A DNA stretch of 64,000 nt from assembly GCF_020181595.1 (NCBI RefSeq), contig NZ_CP084028.1, positions 1,281,706 through 1,345,705 on the forward strand, read 5' to 3'. Of this stretch, positions 46,992 to 54,718 are shown in pieces (position 1 is the stretch's first letter; each line of letters begins with the position of its first letter). The DNA comes from [Mycobacterium] vasticus (GTDB lineage Bacteria > Actinomycetota > Actinomycetes > Mycobacteriales > Mycobacteriaceae). Under the pieces are notes generated by a model. That model saw only the letters and a list, made by a program, of their open reading frames with translations, searched no databases and was not told where the DNA came from. Both the position numbers and the translations under genes were made by a program.

Positions 46992-47555
46992 ATGAGCGAC
47001 GACGACCGCGCCCACTGGGACGCCAAGTACACCGACCGGGCCGCGCCGACAGCGATCGGGGTGGACGCGGTGTTCGCCGCGCATCAGGACGCGTTCCCCA
47101 GTTCCGGGCACGCGATCGACGTCGCGTGTGGCCAGGGCGCGGCCGCCGTCTGGCTGGCCCAGCGGGGACTTACCGTCCGTGGCTACGACGTCTCCGCAGT
47201 CGCCATCGAGCAGGCCCGTGATCTGGCGCAGCGCAGCGGTGTCGCGCACCGCTGTCTGTTCGAGGTCGCCGACCTCGACGCCGGGCTACCCGGCGGGCCG
47301 CCCGCCGGGGTGGTGTACTGTGCGCGCTTCCGCGACCGGCGGCTGGATGCGCCGATGACGCAGCGGCTGGCTCCCGGCGGATTGCTGGCGCTCAGCGCAC
47401 TCAGTCAGGTCGGGGGCACCGCAGGACGCTTCCGGGCGGCCCCGGGTGAGCTGACGGCCGCATTCGCGGGCCTCGAACTGATCGCGCACGGCGAGGGGCA
47501 GGGCGTGGCGTGGTTGCTGGCCCGCCGCAGCGGTGAGCCTCCCAGAATCGGTTAG
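46992..47555 (+). CDS. SAM-dependent methyltransferase
   Basis: 187 residues, class I methyltransferase with SAM motif I AIDVACGQGAAAVWLAQRG at about 41-59, motif II GYDVSAVAIEQAR, and a short C-terminal domain. It begins HWDAKYTDR, as in TehB/UbiE-like thiopurine-type enzymes. The substrate cannot be told. It is divergent from the membrane protein gene, 43 bases apart. Confidence 0.85.
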   Translation: MSDDDRAHWDAKYTDRAAPTAIGVDAVFAAHQDAFPSSGHAIDVACGQGAAAVWLAQRGLTVRGYDVSAVAIEQARDLAQRSGVAHRCLFEVADLDAGLPGGPPAGVVYCARFRDRRLDAPMTQRLAPGGLLALSALSQVGGTAGRFRAAPGELTAAFAGLELIAHGEGQGVAWLLARRSGEPPRIG

Positions 47556-47561
47556 GAGCCG

Positions 47562-48206
47562 TTACGCGGGCGCGGCTTCGCGGTCGGCGGGCGCCGGAGC
47601 AGCGTCGGCCGGAGCTTCCTCGGCGGGAGCCGCCTCAACCGGAGCCTCGAACGGTGCCTCGACGGGTGCTTCGGCCGGAGCCTCGAACGGTGCCTCGGCC
47701 GGAGCCTCGATAGGTGCCTCGATCGGGGCAGCGAACTCGACGGCCATCGGCTCGGCCTCAGGGGCCGGAGCGGGCTCCACCAGAGCAGCGAACTCCACGG
47801 GGGCTTCGGCCGGCGCTTCCTCGGCGGGGGCCTCGGGGTCCATCGGCAGGTACATGTGGCGGGTGAACTGACGCTGGTAGGCGCCGCCGCCGCCGATCTT
47901 GACACCGCCGGACTCGCCACTGGAGACCGGAGTGCCGTCGGGCAGGGTCACCGCGGTGTGGTAGCTGTTCCAGCCCACCACCAGGGCACCGGGAGCGGTG
48001 CCGTGCCTGAAGCCGCGGGCCAGCAGAGCCGACTCCTCGTTGGCGGTGTGGAACCGGCCGCTGAAGGCCGGACGACCGCTGGCGACGTTGGACACCCACG
48101 AGGCCAGACCGGAGCAGTCTGTCCCGGCGGGGCTGTTGCCGCCGGGGATGTAGGGGGTGCCGGAGACCTGGTGGATTAGGGCCATCAGTGCTTCGAGTCC
48201 AAACAT
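47562..48206 (-). CDS. NlpC/P60-like protein with APAE-rich repeat tail
   Basis: 214 residues. The N-terminal 115 residues resemble phage- and mycobacterial-type cysteine peptidase domains: the Cys in GTDCSGLASWVSN and a His in WNSYHTAVTLPDGT. The C-terminal about 100 residues are an acidic low-complexity repeat (APAEAP, FEAPVEAP units). No signal peptide is seen, so export, if any, is not Sec-type from this start. It converges on the methyltransferase gene (6-base gap). Confidence 0.72.
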   Translation of the reverse strand: MFGLEALMALIHQVSGTPYIPGGNSPAGTDCSGLASWVSNVASGRPAFSGRFHTANEESALLARGFRHGTAPGALVVGWNSYHTAVTLPDGTPVSSGESGGVKIGGGGAYQRQFTRHMYLPMDPEAPAEEAPAEAPVEFAALVEPAPAPEAEPMAVEFAAPIEAPIEAPAEAPFEAPAEAPVEAPFEAPVEAAPAEEAPADAAPAPADREAAPA

Positions 48207-48462
48207 GAGGAAGCACGTTAACAACGGTGGACGCGGGGCGCCAAAATCTGTGTCAGGCATCACTTTTGAAGACAGAGTTGTTTTGTCTTACGCCGCAATG
48301 GAAAACACCAGGTAGAACGGTCAAAATGCACATGCGACAGCGTTTTTCATCGATGAACCGCAGGTAGAAGCCCTGCAGACGTCAATCGAGAGTGGTTGCG
48401 GCGGCCCGTAATTCCAATTAACAAGAACAATTCGCCTGTTCAAGCCGCCTATTTCACGATGT
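48207..48462. other. Intergenic region, no gene seen
   Basis: About 256 bases, AT-richer than surroundings, between the start of the NlpC-like gene and the end of an acyl-CoA dehydrogenase gene. It presumably holds the promoter of the NlpC-like gene. I see no open frame of quality, no clear hairpin and no RNA. Confidence 0.5.
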
Positions 48463-49641
48463 TTATCGTTGGGACTTAGCCCTTTTCACGAGGTTGGATC
48501 CGATGATCAGGCGCTGGATCTCGCTTGTTCCTTCGTAGAGCCGAAGCAGTCGCACCTCACGGTAGATGCGCTCCACCGGAACGCCGCGGATGTAGCCGCT
48601 GCCCCCGTGTACCTGCACCGCCAGGTCGGCGACATTGCCGGCCATCTCGGTGCAGAACAGTTTCGCCACCGAAGGCGCGATCCGGCGATCCTCGTTGTCG
48701 ACCCATTGGCGGGCCGCGTCACGCACCAGCGCCCGCCCGGCAAGCACACCGGTCTGCTGGTCGGCGAGCATTGCCTGAACTAGCTGGAAATCGCCGATGA
48801 CGGTGCCGCCCTGGGTCGCGGTGGCGGCATAGCTGACCGACTCGTCGAGGGCGCGCTGGGCGGCCCCCACCGCCAGCGCGGCGATGTGGATGCGGCCGCG
48901 TGCCAGCGACGTCATCGCCGCCCGGTAGCCGATGTCCTCGCTGCCGCCGACCAGGGCCGCGGCGGGCAGTCGCACCTGCGAGAAGCTGACATCGGCCGTC
49001 CAGGCGCCTTCCTGGCCCATTTTTGCGTCCTTGGCGCCGACCTCGACCCCGGCGGCGTCGGCGGGCACCAGGAACACCGCGATACCGGCGCCGTCGGCGT
49101 CGGCGGGCCGGGTGCGGGCGAACACCACGAACAGATCGGCCAGCGGGGCGTTGGTGATGAACCGTTTCTGGCCGTCCAACACCCAGTCGTCGCCTTCGCG
49201 GACGGCTTTGGTTCGCAGGCCCGCTGGGTTGGAGCCGGCGCCGGACTCGGTGAGGGCGAAGGACGCGACGACGGCCCCCGACGCGATGGGTGCAAGCCAG
49301 CGTTCGCGCTGCTCGTCGGTGCCGAAACCGACCAGCACCTGCCCGGCGATGCCGTTGTTGGTGCCGAACATCGACCGGACCGCCAGGCAGGTGTAGCCCA
49401 GTTCCATGGCCAGCTCGACGTCCTGGACCAGATTCAGGCCCAGCCCACCCCATTCCTGGGGAATGGCGTAGCCGAACAGGCCGAGGTCCTTCGCCGCCGC
49501 CCGCACGTCGTCGGGCACCTGATCGGTGTCGAGGATCTCCTGTTCGCGGGGCACCACAGCGGTGCGGACGAACCGGCGGGTCTGGGCCAGGATCTCGGCG
49601 AAGACGTCGTCGTCGACGGATGAGACGGATGAGGTGGTCAT
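48463..49641 (-). CDS. Acyl-CoA dehydrogenase
   Basis: FAD enzyme that introduces an alpha-beta double bond in acyl-CoA, 392 residues. Family signatures: FALTESGAGSNPAGLRTKA (FAD loop), WVLDGQKRFITNA, and near the C-terminus YEGTSEIQRLIIGS with the catalytic Glu position. It is divergent from the SDR-thiolase-dehydrogenase operon and shares its promoter palindrome, so probably the same pathway. Confidence 0.92.
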   Translation of the reverse strand: MTTSSVSSVDDDVFAEILAQTRRFVRTAVVPREQEILDTDQVPDDVRAAAKDLGLFGYAIPQEWGGLGLNLVQDVELAMELGYTCLAVRSMFGTNNGIAGQVLVGFGTDEQRERWLAPIASGAVVASFALTESGAGSNPAGLRTKAVREGDDWVLDGQKRFITNAPLADLFVVFARTRPADADGAGIAVFLVPADAAGVEVGAKDAKMGQEGAWTADVSFSQVRLPAAALVGGSEDIGYRAAMTSLARGRIHIAALAVGAAQRALDESVSYAATATQGGTVIGDFQLVQAMLADQQTGVLAGRALVRDAARQWVDNEDRRIAPSVAKLFCTEMAGNVADLAVQVHGGSGYIRGVPVERIYREVRLLRLYEGTSEIQRLIIGSNLVKRAKSQR

Positions 49642-49671
49642 GGCACGGCCCCTTTCGCTACTGGCCCCAAA

Positions 49672-49690
49672 ATCATATATGAAATATGAT
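49672..49690. promoter_or_regulatory. Palindrome spanning both divergent -10 boxes
   Basis: ATCATAT (49672-49678) and ATATGAT (49684-49690), perfect 7-base arms with a 5-base centre, in the only AT-rich patch of the 90-base gap between the two divergent genes. The right arm contains TATGAT for the plus-strand gene; the left arm reads TATGAT on the minus strand. A repressor bound here would close both promoters. The GntR protein encoded at 52881-53603 is the obvious candidate. Confidence 0.65.
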
Positions 49691-49731
49691 GTGCGGCGAC
49701 CAGTAGAACAACGGATGAGGACGGGTGACCG

Positions 49732-50469
49732 GTGGCATTACTGAACGGGAAGACGGCGGTGATCACCGGCGGCGCGCAGGGACTGGGCTTGGCGATCGCG
49801 CAGCGCTTCGTCGCCGAAGGCGCTCGGGTGGTCCTGGGTGATCTGAACCTCGAGGCCACCGAAGCCGCAGCAAAGCAGCTCGGATCCGACGTTGCGGCAG
49901 CGGTACGCACCGACGTGACCAGCTCCGCCGACGTCGACGCGCTGGTGGCTGCAGCAATCGACCGGTTCGGCGCGCTCGACATCATGGTCAACAACGCCGG
50001 CATCACCCGCGACGCCACCATGCGCAAGATGACCGAGGAAGACTTCGACCAGGTCATCTCGGTACACCTGAAGGGCACCTGGAACGGACTGCGGGCCGCC
50101 GCGGCGATCATGCGGGAGAACAAGCGCGGCGCGATCGTCAACATGTCCTCGATCTCCGGCAAGGTCGGCATGATCGGCCAGACCAACTACTCGGCCGCCA
50201 AGGCCGGCATCGTCGGAATGACCAAGGCCGCCAGCAAGGAACTGGCGTACCTGGGGGTGCGGGTCAACGCCATCCAGCCGGGGCTGATCCGCTCGGCGAT
50301 GACCGAGGCCATGCCGCAACGGATCTGGGACTCCAAAGTCGCCGAGGTCCCGCTGGGCCGGGCCGGGGAGCCCGACGAGGTGGCCGGCGTCGCGCTGTTC
50401 CTGGCATCGGACCTTTCCTCTTATATGACCGGCACCGTGCTCGAGGTGACCGGAGGCCGCCACCTGTGA
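49732..50469 (+). CDS. SDR oxidoreductase, FabG-like
   Basis: 245 residues. NAD(P)-binding TGGAQGLG at about 12-19, [10 protein letters not shown], the Ser of SSISG and the catalytic YSAAK. Predicted 3-hydroxyacyl-CoA dehydrogenase-type reaction given the thiolase and dehydrogenases alongside. GTG 49732 start; its stop overlaps the thiolase start. Confidence 0.92.
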   Translation: MALLNGKTAVITGGAQGLGLAIAQRFVAEGARVVLGDLNLEATEAAAKQLGSDVAAAVRTDVTSSADVDALVAAAIDRFGALDIMVNNAGITRDATMRKMTEEDFDQVISVHLKGTWNGLRAAAAIMRENKRGAIVNMSSISGKVGMIGQTNYSAAKAGIVGMTKAASKELAYLGVRVNAIQPGLIRSAMTEAMPQRIWDSKVAEVPLGRAGEPDEVAGVALFLASDLSSYMTGTVLEVTGGRHL

Positions 50470-51686
50470 CCATGCGGGAGACCGTCATCTGCGAGCCGGT
50501 GCGTACCCCGATCGGCCGCTACGGGGGCATGTTCGCCGCGATGACGGCGGTCGAACTCGGCGTCGCGGCGCTGCAGGGGCTGCTGGAGCGCACCGGCCTT
50601 CCCGTCGACACCATCGACGACGTGGTGCTGGGGCACTGCTACCCCAGCAGTGAAGCGCCGGCCATCGGCCGGGTGGTGGCCCTGGATGCCGGTCTGCCGG
50701 TGAGCGTTCCGGGCATGCAGATCGACCGACGGTGCGGATCGGGGCTGCAGGCGGTGATCCAGGCCTGCCTCCAAGTCGGCAGCGGCGACAGCGAGGTCGT
50801 CATCGCCGGCGGCGCCGAAAGCATGAGCAACGTCGTGTTCTACTCCACCGACATGCGCTGGGGAGGCTCCCGGGGCGGGGTACGGGTGCACGACGGGCTG
50901 GCGCGCGGCCGCACGACCGCCGGCGGCCGGCACCACCCGGTGCCCGGCGGCATGCTGGAAACCGCCGAGAACCTGCGCCGGCAATACGGCATCTCCCGCG
51001 TCGAACAGGACGAGCTGGCCGTCACCTCGCATCAGCGCGCGGTCGCCGCTCAGCGCAGCGGCGTGCTGGCCGCGGAGATCATCGCTGTCACCGTGGCAAC
51101 CCGCCACGGCGAGGACATCATCGACACCGACGAGCATCCCCGCGCCGACACCTCGATGGAATCGCTGGGAAGGCTCAAAGCGGTTCTGGGCAAAGATGAT
51201 CCGGAGGCGACGGTGACGGCTGGAAACTCCAGCGGGCAGAACGACGCCGCATCGATGTGCGTGGTCACCACCCCGGCCAAGGCCGATGAGCTGGGACTGA
51301 CCCCGCTGGTGCGGCTGCGCTCCTGGGGAGTCGCCGGCGTGGCACCGAACATCATGGGCATCGGGCCCGTTCCGGCCACCGAGGTCGCGCTCGCCAAAGC
51401 AGGTCTGACGCTGGCCGATATCGACCTGATCGAACTCAACGAGGCGTTCGCCGCCCAGGCGCTCGCGGTGCTGGCCGAGTGGAGATTCGGTGCGGCGGAT
51501 CGGGAGCGGACCAACGTGCACGGGTCGGGGATCTCGCTCGGGCATCCGGTCGGCGCCACCGGAGGACGGATGCTGGCCACCCTGGCCCGCGAGCTGGGCC
51601 GGCGCGGCGCCCGATACGGGCTGGAAACCATGTGCATCGGCGGCGGACAGGGACTGGCGGCGATCTTCGAAAGGGTCGACTCGTGA
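50466..51686 (+). CDS. Acetyl-CoA C-acyltransferase (thiolase)
   Basis: 406 residues. Nucleophile Cys in [11 protein letters not shown], the His of [12 protein letters not shown] and the C-terminal Cys in [11 protein letters not shown], all intact; [12 protein letters not shown] as in FadA proteins. Cleaves 3-ketoacyl-CoA. It overlaps both neighbours by 4 bases (GTGA). Confidence 0.93.
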   Translation: MTMRETVICEPVRTPIGRYGGMFAAMTAVELGVAALQGLLERTGLPVDTIDDVVLGHCYPSSEAPAIGRVVALDAGLPVSVPGMQIDRRCGSGLQAVIQACLQVGSGDSEVVIAGGAESMSNVVFYSTDMRWGGSRGGVRVHDGLARGRTTAGGRHHPVPGGMLETAENLRRQYGISRVEQDELAVTSHQRAVAAQRSGVLAAEIIAVTVATRHGEDIIDTDEHPRADTSMESLGRLKAVLGKDDPEATVTAGNSSGQNDAASMCVVTTPAKADELGLTPLVRLRSWGVAGVAPNIMGIGPVPATEVALAKAGLTLADIDLIELNEAFAAQALAVLAEWRFGAADRERTNVHGSGISLGHPVGATGGRMLATLARELGRRGARYGLETMCIGGGQGLAAIFERVDS

Positions 51687-52876
51687 CCAAGCTTGCCCAA
51701 ACCCTCGGCCTGACCGAGTTCCAGACCGAAATCGTCGCAACGGTGCGCCAATTCGTCGATCGGGAAGTGATCCCTGCCGCGAGCGAACTGGAGCGCACCG
51801 ACACCTATCCGCAGGCCATCGTCGACGCGATGCGCGAGATGGGCCTGTTCGGTCTGATGATTCCCGACGAATACGGCGGTCTGGGAGAGTCGCTGCTCAC
51901 CTACGCGTTGTGCGTCGAGGAGCTGGCACGCGGCTGGATGAGCGTCTCCGGCGTGATCAACACGCACTTCATCGTCGCCTACATGCTGCGCCAGCACGGC
52001 ACCGACGCCCAGAAGCAGCACTACCTGCCTCGAATGGCCAGTGGCGAAACCCGGGGCGCCTTCTCGATGTCCGAGCCGGAGCTGGGTTCGGACGTCGCCG
52101 CGATCCGGACCCGCGCGGTGCGCGGCGCCGACGGCGGCTACACCATCAACGGGCAGAAGATGTGGCTCACCAACGGAGGAAGTTCGACGTTGGTGGCCGC
52201 GCTGGTGCGCACCGACGAGGGTGCCGACAAGCCGCACCGCAACTTGACCGCATTCCTGATCGAAAAGCCCACGGGCTTCGGTGAAGTCGCCCCGGGGCTG
52301 ACCATTCCCGGCAAGATCGACAAGCTGGGCTACAAGGGCATCGACACCACCGAGCTGATCTTCGACGGCTACCGCGCCGCCGCCGACGACATCCTGGGCG
52401 GTGCCCCCGGCCAGGGCTTCTTCCAGATGATGGACGGTATCGAAGTGGGGCGGGTCAACGTCTCAGCCCGCGCGTGCGGGGTGGGGATCCGTGCTTTCGA
52501 GCTTGCGGTTCGCTACGCCCAGCAGCGTGAGACCTTCGGCAAGCCGATCGCCGACCACCAGGCCATCGCGTTCCAGCTGGCCGAGATGGCCACCAAAGTC
52601 GAAGCGGCACACCTGATGATGGTCAACGCGGCACGGCTCAAGGATTCCGGCGAGCGCAATGATGTCGCCGCCGGCATGGCCAAGTACCTGGCCAGTGAGT
52701 TCTGCTCGGAGGTGACCCAGCAGAGTTTCCGGATCCACGGCGGCTACGGTTACTCCAAGGAGTACGAGATCGAGCGGTTGATGCGCGACGCCCCGTTCCT
52801 GCTGATCGGTGAGGGCACCAGCGAGATCCAGAAGCAGATCATCAGCAAGCGGCTGCTGGCCGACTACCGTATCTGA
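51683..52876 (+). CDS. Acyl-CoA dehydrogenase
   Basis: 397 residues. Signatures: FSMSEPELGSDVAAIRTRAV, YTINGQKMWLTNGG, and near the end LIGEGTSEIQKQIISKRLL with the catalytic Glu position. Distinct from the divergent paralogue (for instance RQHGTDAQKQHYLPRMASGE). Together with the SDR and thiolase it can complete a beta-oxidation-like sequence; no hydratase is in the cluster. GTG 51683 overlaps the thiolase stop. Confidence 0.92.
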   Translation: MTKLAQTLGLTEFQTEIVATVRQFVDREVIPAASELERTDTYPQAIVDAMREMGLFGLMIPDEYGGLGESLLTYALCVEELARGWMSVSGVINTHFIVAYMLRQHGTDAQKQHYLPRMASGETRGAFSMSEPELGSDVAAIRTRAVRGADGGYTINGQKMWLTNGGSSTLVAALVRTDEGADKPHRNLTAFLIEKPTGFGEVAPGLTIPGKIDKLGYKGIDTTELIFDGYRAAADDILGGAPGQGFFQMMDGIEVGRVNVSARACGVGIRAFELAVRYAQQRETFGKPIADHQAIAFQLAEMATKVEAAHLMMVNAARLKDSGERNDVAAGMAKYLASEFCSEVTQQSFRIHGGYGYSKEYEIERLMRDAPFLLIGEGTSEIQKQIISKRLLADYRI

Positions 52877-52880
52877 GCCG

Positions 52881-53603
52881 ATGTCCGTTCCCGACTTCGC
52901 CGCTCGCCCGCAATTGTCAGAGGCCGTTGCGCGTTTCGTGCGCAAGCGGATATTCGACGGCGTCTACGCCGCGGGGGAGTACGTCCGGTTAGACCAGCTG
53001 GCAACGGAATTGGGCATCAGCGTGACCCCGGTGCGTGAGGCGCTGTTCGAACTGCGAGCCGAGGGCCTCCTCGACCAGCAGCCGCATCGCGGCTTCGTGG
53101 TGCTGCCGGTGACCGAACGGGACCTGGCCGACGTCGCCGACGTCCAGGCATTCGTGGGCGGCGAGTTGGCGGCACGCGCCGCGGCCGCCATCACCGACGA
53201 ACAGGTCGCCGAACTCTATGAAATCCAGTCCCAGCTGGAGCAGGCCTATGCCGGCGACGACGAAGAGCGCACGGTCCGGCTCAACCACGACTTCCACCGG
53301 GCGATCAACGTGGCAGCCGACTCACCCAAGCTCGCCCAGGTCATGTCGCAGATCACCCGGTACGCACCCGAAGCGGTGTTCCCGGGCATCACCGGGTGGC
53401 CGCAACGGTCCATGGCAGACCATCGCAAGGTGCTGGCCGCCTTGGCAGCTCACGACGAGGCGCAGGCTCGCACCGCGATGGCAGAACACCTCGCAGCCGG
53501 GGTGCTGCCGTTGATCGCGCACCTGAGCAGCCGGGGTGTCGTCGGGTGCGATGATGACGGCGACGCGCATCCCGATCAGCGGCCGCGGCCGACCGCGACG
53601 TGA
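52881..53603 (+). CDS. GntR-family regulator (FadR/FCD type)
   Basis: 240 residues: N-terminal winged helix (FDGVYAAGEYVRLDQLATEL, SVTPVREALFELRAEGLL) and a C-terminal FCD ligand domain with a metal-type pattern (LNHDFHRAIN, DHRKVLAAL and a later EHL). It starts 5 bases after the dehydrogenase stop, so it is the last regulator gene of the operon and probably controls it through the palindrome at 49672-49690. Confidence 0.92.
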   Translation: MSVPDFAARPQLSEAVARFVRKRIFDGVYAAGEYVRLDQLATELGISVTPVREALFELRAEGLLDQQPHRGFVVLPVTERDLADVADVQAFVGGELAARAAAAITDEQVAELYEIQSQLEQAYAGDDEERTVRLNHDFHRAINVAADSPKLAQVMSQITRYAPEAVFPGITGWPQRSMADHRKVLAALAAHDEAQARTAMAEHLAAGVLPLIAHLSSRGVVGCDDDGDAHPDQRPRPTAT

Positions 53604-53617
53604 GACGGTAGGAGCCT

Positions 53618-54181
53618 ATGGACGATCACAGCTATCTGACTTACGAAGAGTTCGGCCGCAAGTTCTTCGAGATAGCGGTCACCGAGGACCGGGTGGCCGC
53701 GGCGTTCGCGGCGATCGCGGGCGACGAATTCGAGATGCCCCCGATGCGGCAGGGGCCCGGCGGGATCGCCAAGGTCAGTGCCAAGGTTCGAATCCAGCAG
53801 CCCCGGGTGTCGCGGGGTCTTGGTGAACAGCTGACGTTCGCGATCCACATTCCCCTGTTGGTCGACCTGCTCATCGACCTGCGGCTGGACAAGCAACGGT
53901 TCACCGTTGCCGGTGACATCGCGTTGCGCGCCACCGCGCGCGCTGCCGAGCCGCTGCTGCTGATCATCGACGTGCCCAAACCGCGTTCGTCGGACATCAC
54001 CGTCGAGGTGTCGTCGACGTCGATACGGGGTGAGCTGCTGCGCATCTTCGCCGGAGTCGACGGTGAGATCCGGCGGTTCATCGCCGGCTATGTGGCCGAG
54101 GAGATCGAGAGTCCGCAGTCGCAGCAGGCCCAGATCATCGACGTGGCCGAGCGATTGGACTCCGCCTGGTCCGGAATCTGA
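53618..54181 (+). CDS. Conserved hypothetical protein, 187 residues
   Basis: A soluble, probably beta-rich protein (VSAKVRIQQPRVSRGLGEQL, FTVAGDIALRATARAAEPLL) with no Cys or signal peptide. Unrecognised. It starts 15 bases after the GntR gene and runs in the same direction, so it is likely in the operon. No catalytic motif is visible. Confidence 0.7.
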   Translation: MDDHSYLTYEEFGRKFFEIAVTEDRVAAAFAAIAGDEFEMPPMRQGPGGIAKVSAKVRIQQPRVSRGLGEQLTFAIHIPLLVDLLIDLRLDKQRFTVAGDIALRATARAAEPLLLIIDVPKPRSSDITVEVSSTSIRGELLRIFAGVDGEIRRFIAGYVAEEIESPQSQQAQIIDVAERLDSAWSGI

Positions 54182-54183
54182 CC

Positions 54184-54594
54184 TTACGGGTACGGGATCG
54201 CCGGAATGGCGGGGATTGCCGGGATCGCGGGAATCGCCGGAATCGCGGGAATCGCGGGAATGGCCGGAGCTGACGGGGTCCGCGGGTTCGCCGGCGCCGC
54301 TGGTTTCTTGGGTTGCGCGGGCGGGGCTTCGGCGGGAGGTGAGGCGGGGGCTTCGGGCGCCTGCGGGGCTTGGGGAGCCTGCGGCACAGCGGTCAGGTCC
54401 GGGATCAGACCGGGAATCAGGCCGGGCTCGCCGGGCAGCACCGGGGCCATCGGCGCGGTATGCGGCGCGATCTCGCCGTGGGTGGCGTCTTCGGAGTCGC
54501 TTTCACAGTTGCCGCACGCGGTGGCCAGCGCACCGACGGCGAATCCGATTGCCACCAGCCGGATGGCTGACTTTCCGATACCGCGATTCCGCAT
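54184..54594 (-). CDS. Putative lipoprotein with IPA repeats
   Basis: 136 residues. N-terminus MRNRGIGKSAIRLVAIGF then ALATACGN, a lipobox with Cys near residue 27. The rest is Pro/Ala/Ile-rich, ending in eight copies of Pro-Ala-Ile before IPYP. Predicted lipid-anchored to the outer face of the membrane with an extended wall-spanning Pro-rich arm. Function unknown. The 3' part is a DNA tandem repeat (see the repeat entry). Confidence 0.75.
   Translation of the reverse strand: MRNRGIGKSAIRLVAIGFAVGALATACGNCESDSEDATHGEIAPHTAPMAPVLPGEPGLIPGLIPDLTAVPQAPQAPQAPEAPASPPAEAPPAQPKKPAAPANPRTPSAPAIPAIPAIPAIPAIPAIPAIPAIPYP
54194..54265 (+). repeat. 9-base tandem repeat in the lipoprotein gene
   Basis: Eight units of the type GGGATCGCG/GGAATCGCC, coding for Pro-Ala-Ile on the minus strand. 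The units differ slightly. Such repeats can change copy number by slippage, keeping the frame because the unit is a multiple of three. Confidence 0.85.
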
Positions 54595-54664
54595 GGATTC
54601 TCCCCGTTGTTCGGTTGGTTGGGTCCAGCCTACGACGCCGCCGCCGCGAGACCGCCGCCGCGGC

Positions 54665-54710
54665 CGACAGACGAGGGGCCGGCTTTTGCAAGCCGGCCCC
54701 TCGTCTGTCG
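54665..54710. terminator. Very long perfect hairpin downstream of the molybdopterin oxidoreductase gene
   Basis: Arms of 21 bases (CGACAGACGAGGGGCCGGCTT at positions 54665-54685, cited here only in part: CGACAGACGAGG...) and their complement at 54690-54710, with a 4-base loop. It begins 9 bases after the minus-strand stop at 54719 and has no U-tract, the form common for mycobacterial terminators. Also sits upstream of the lipoprotein gene. Confidence 0.85.
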
Positions 54711-54718
54711 AGCGTTGG

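Noticed and set aside
47600..47830. CRISPR-like repeated DNA
   Set aside because: The repeated units are codons for APAE/FEAP in the NlpC-like protein tail, without spacers of constant length.
54194..54265. CRISPR or iteron array
   Set aside because: Contiguous 9-base units without spacers, in frame with the lipoprotein; a coding tandem repeat.
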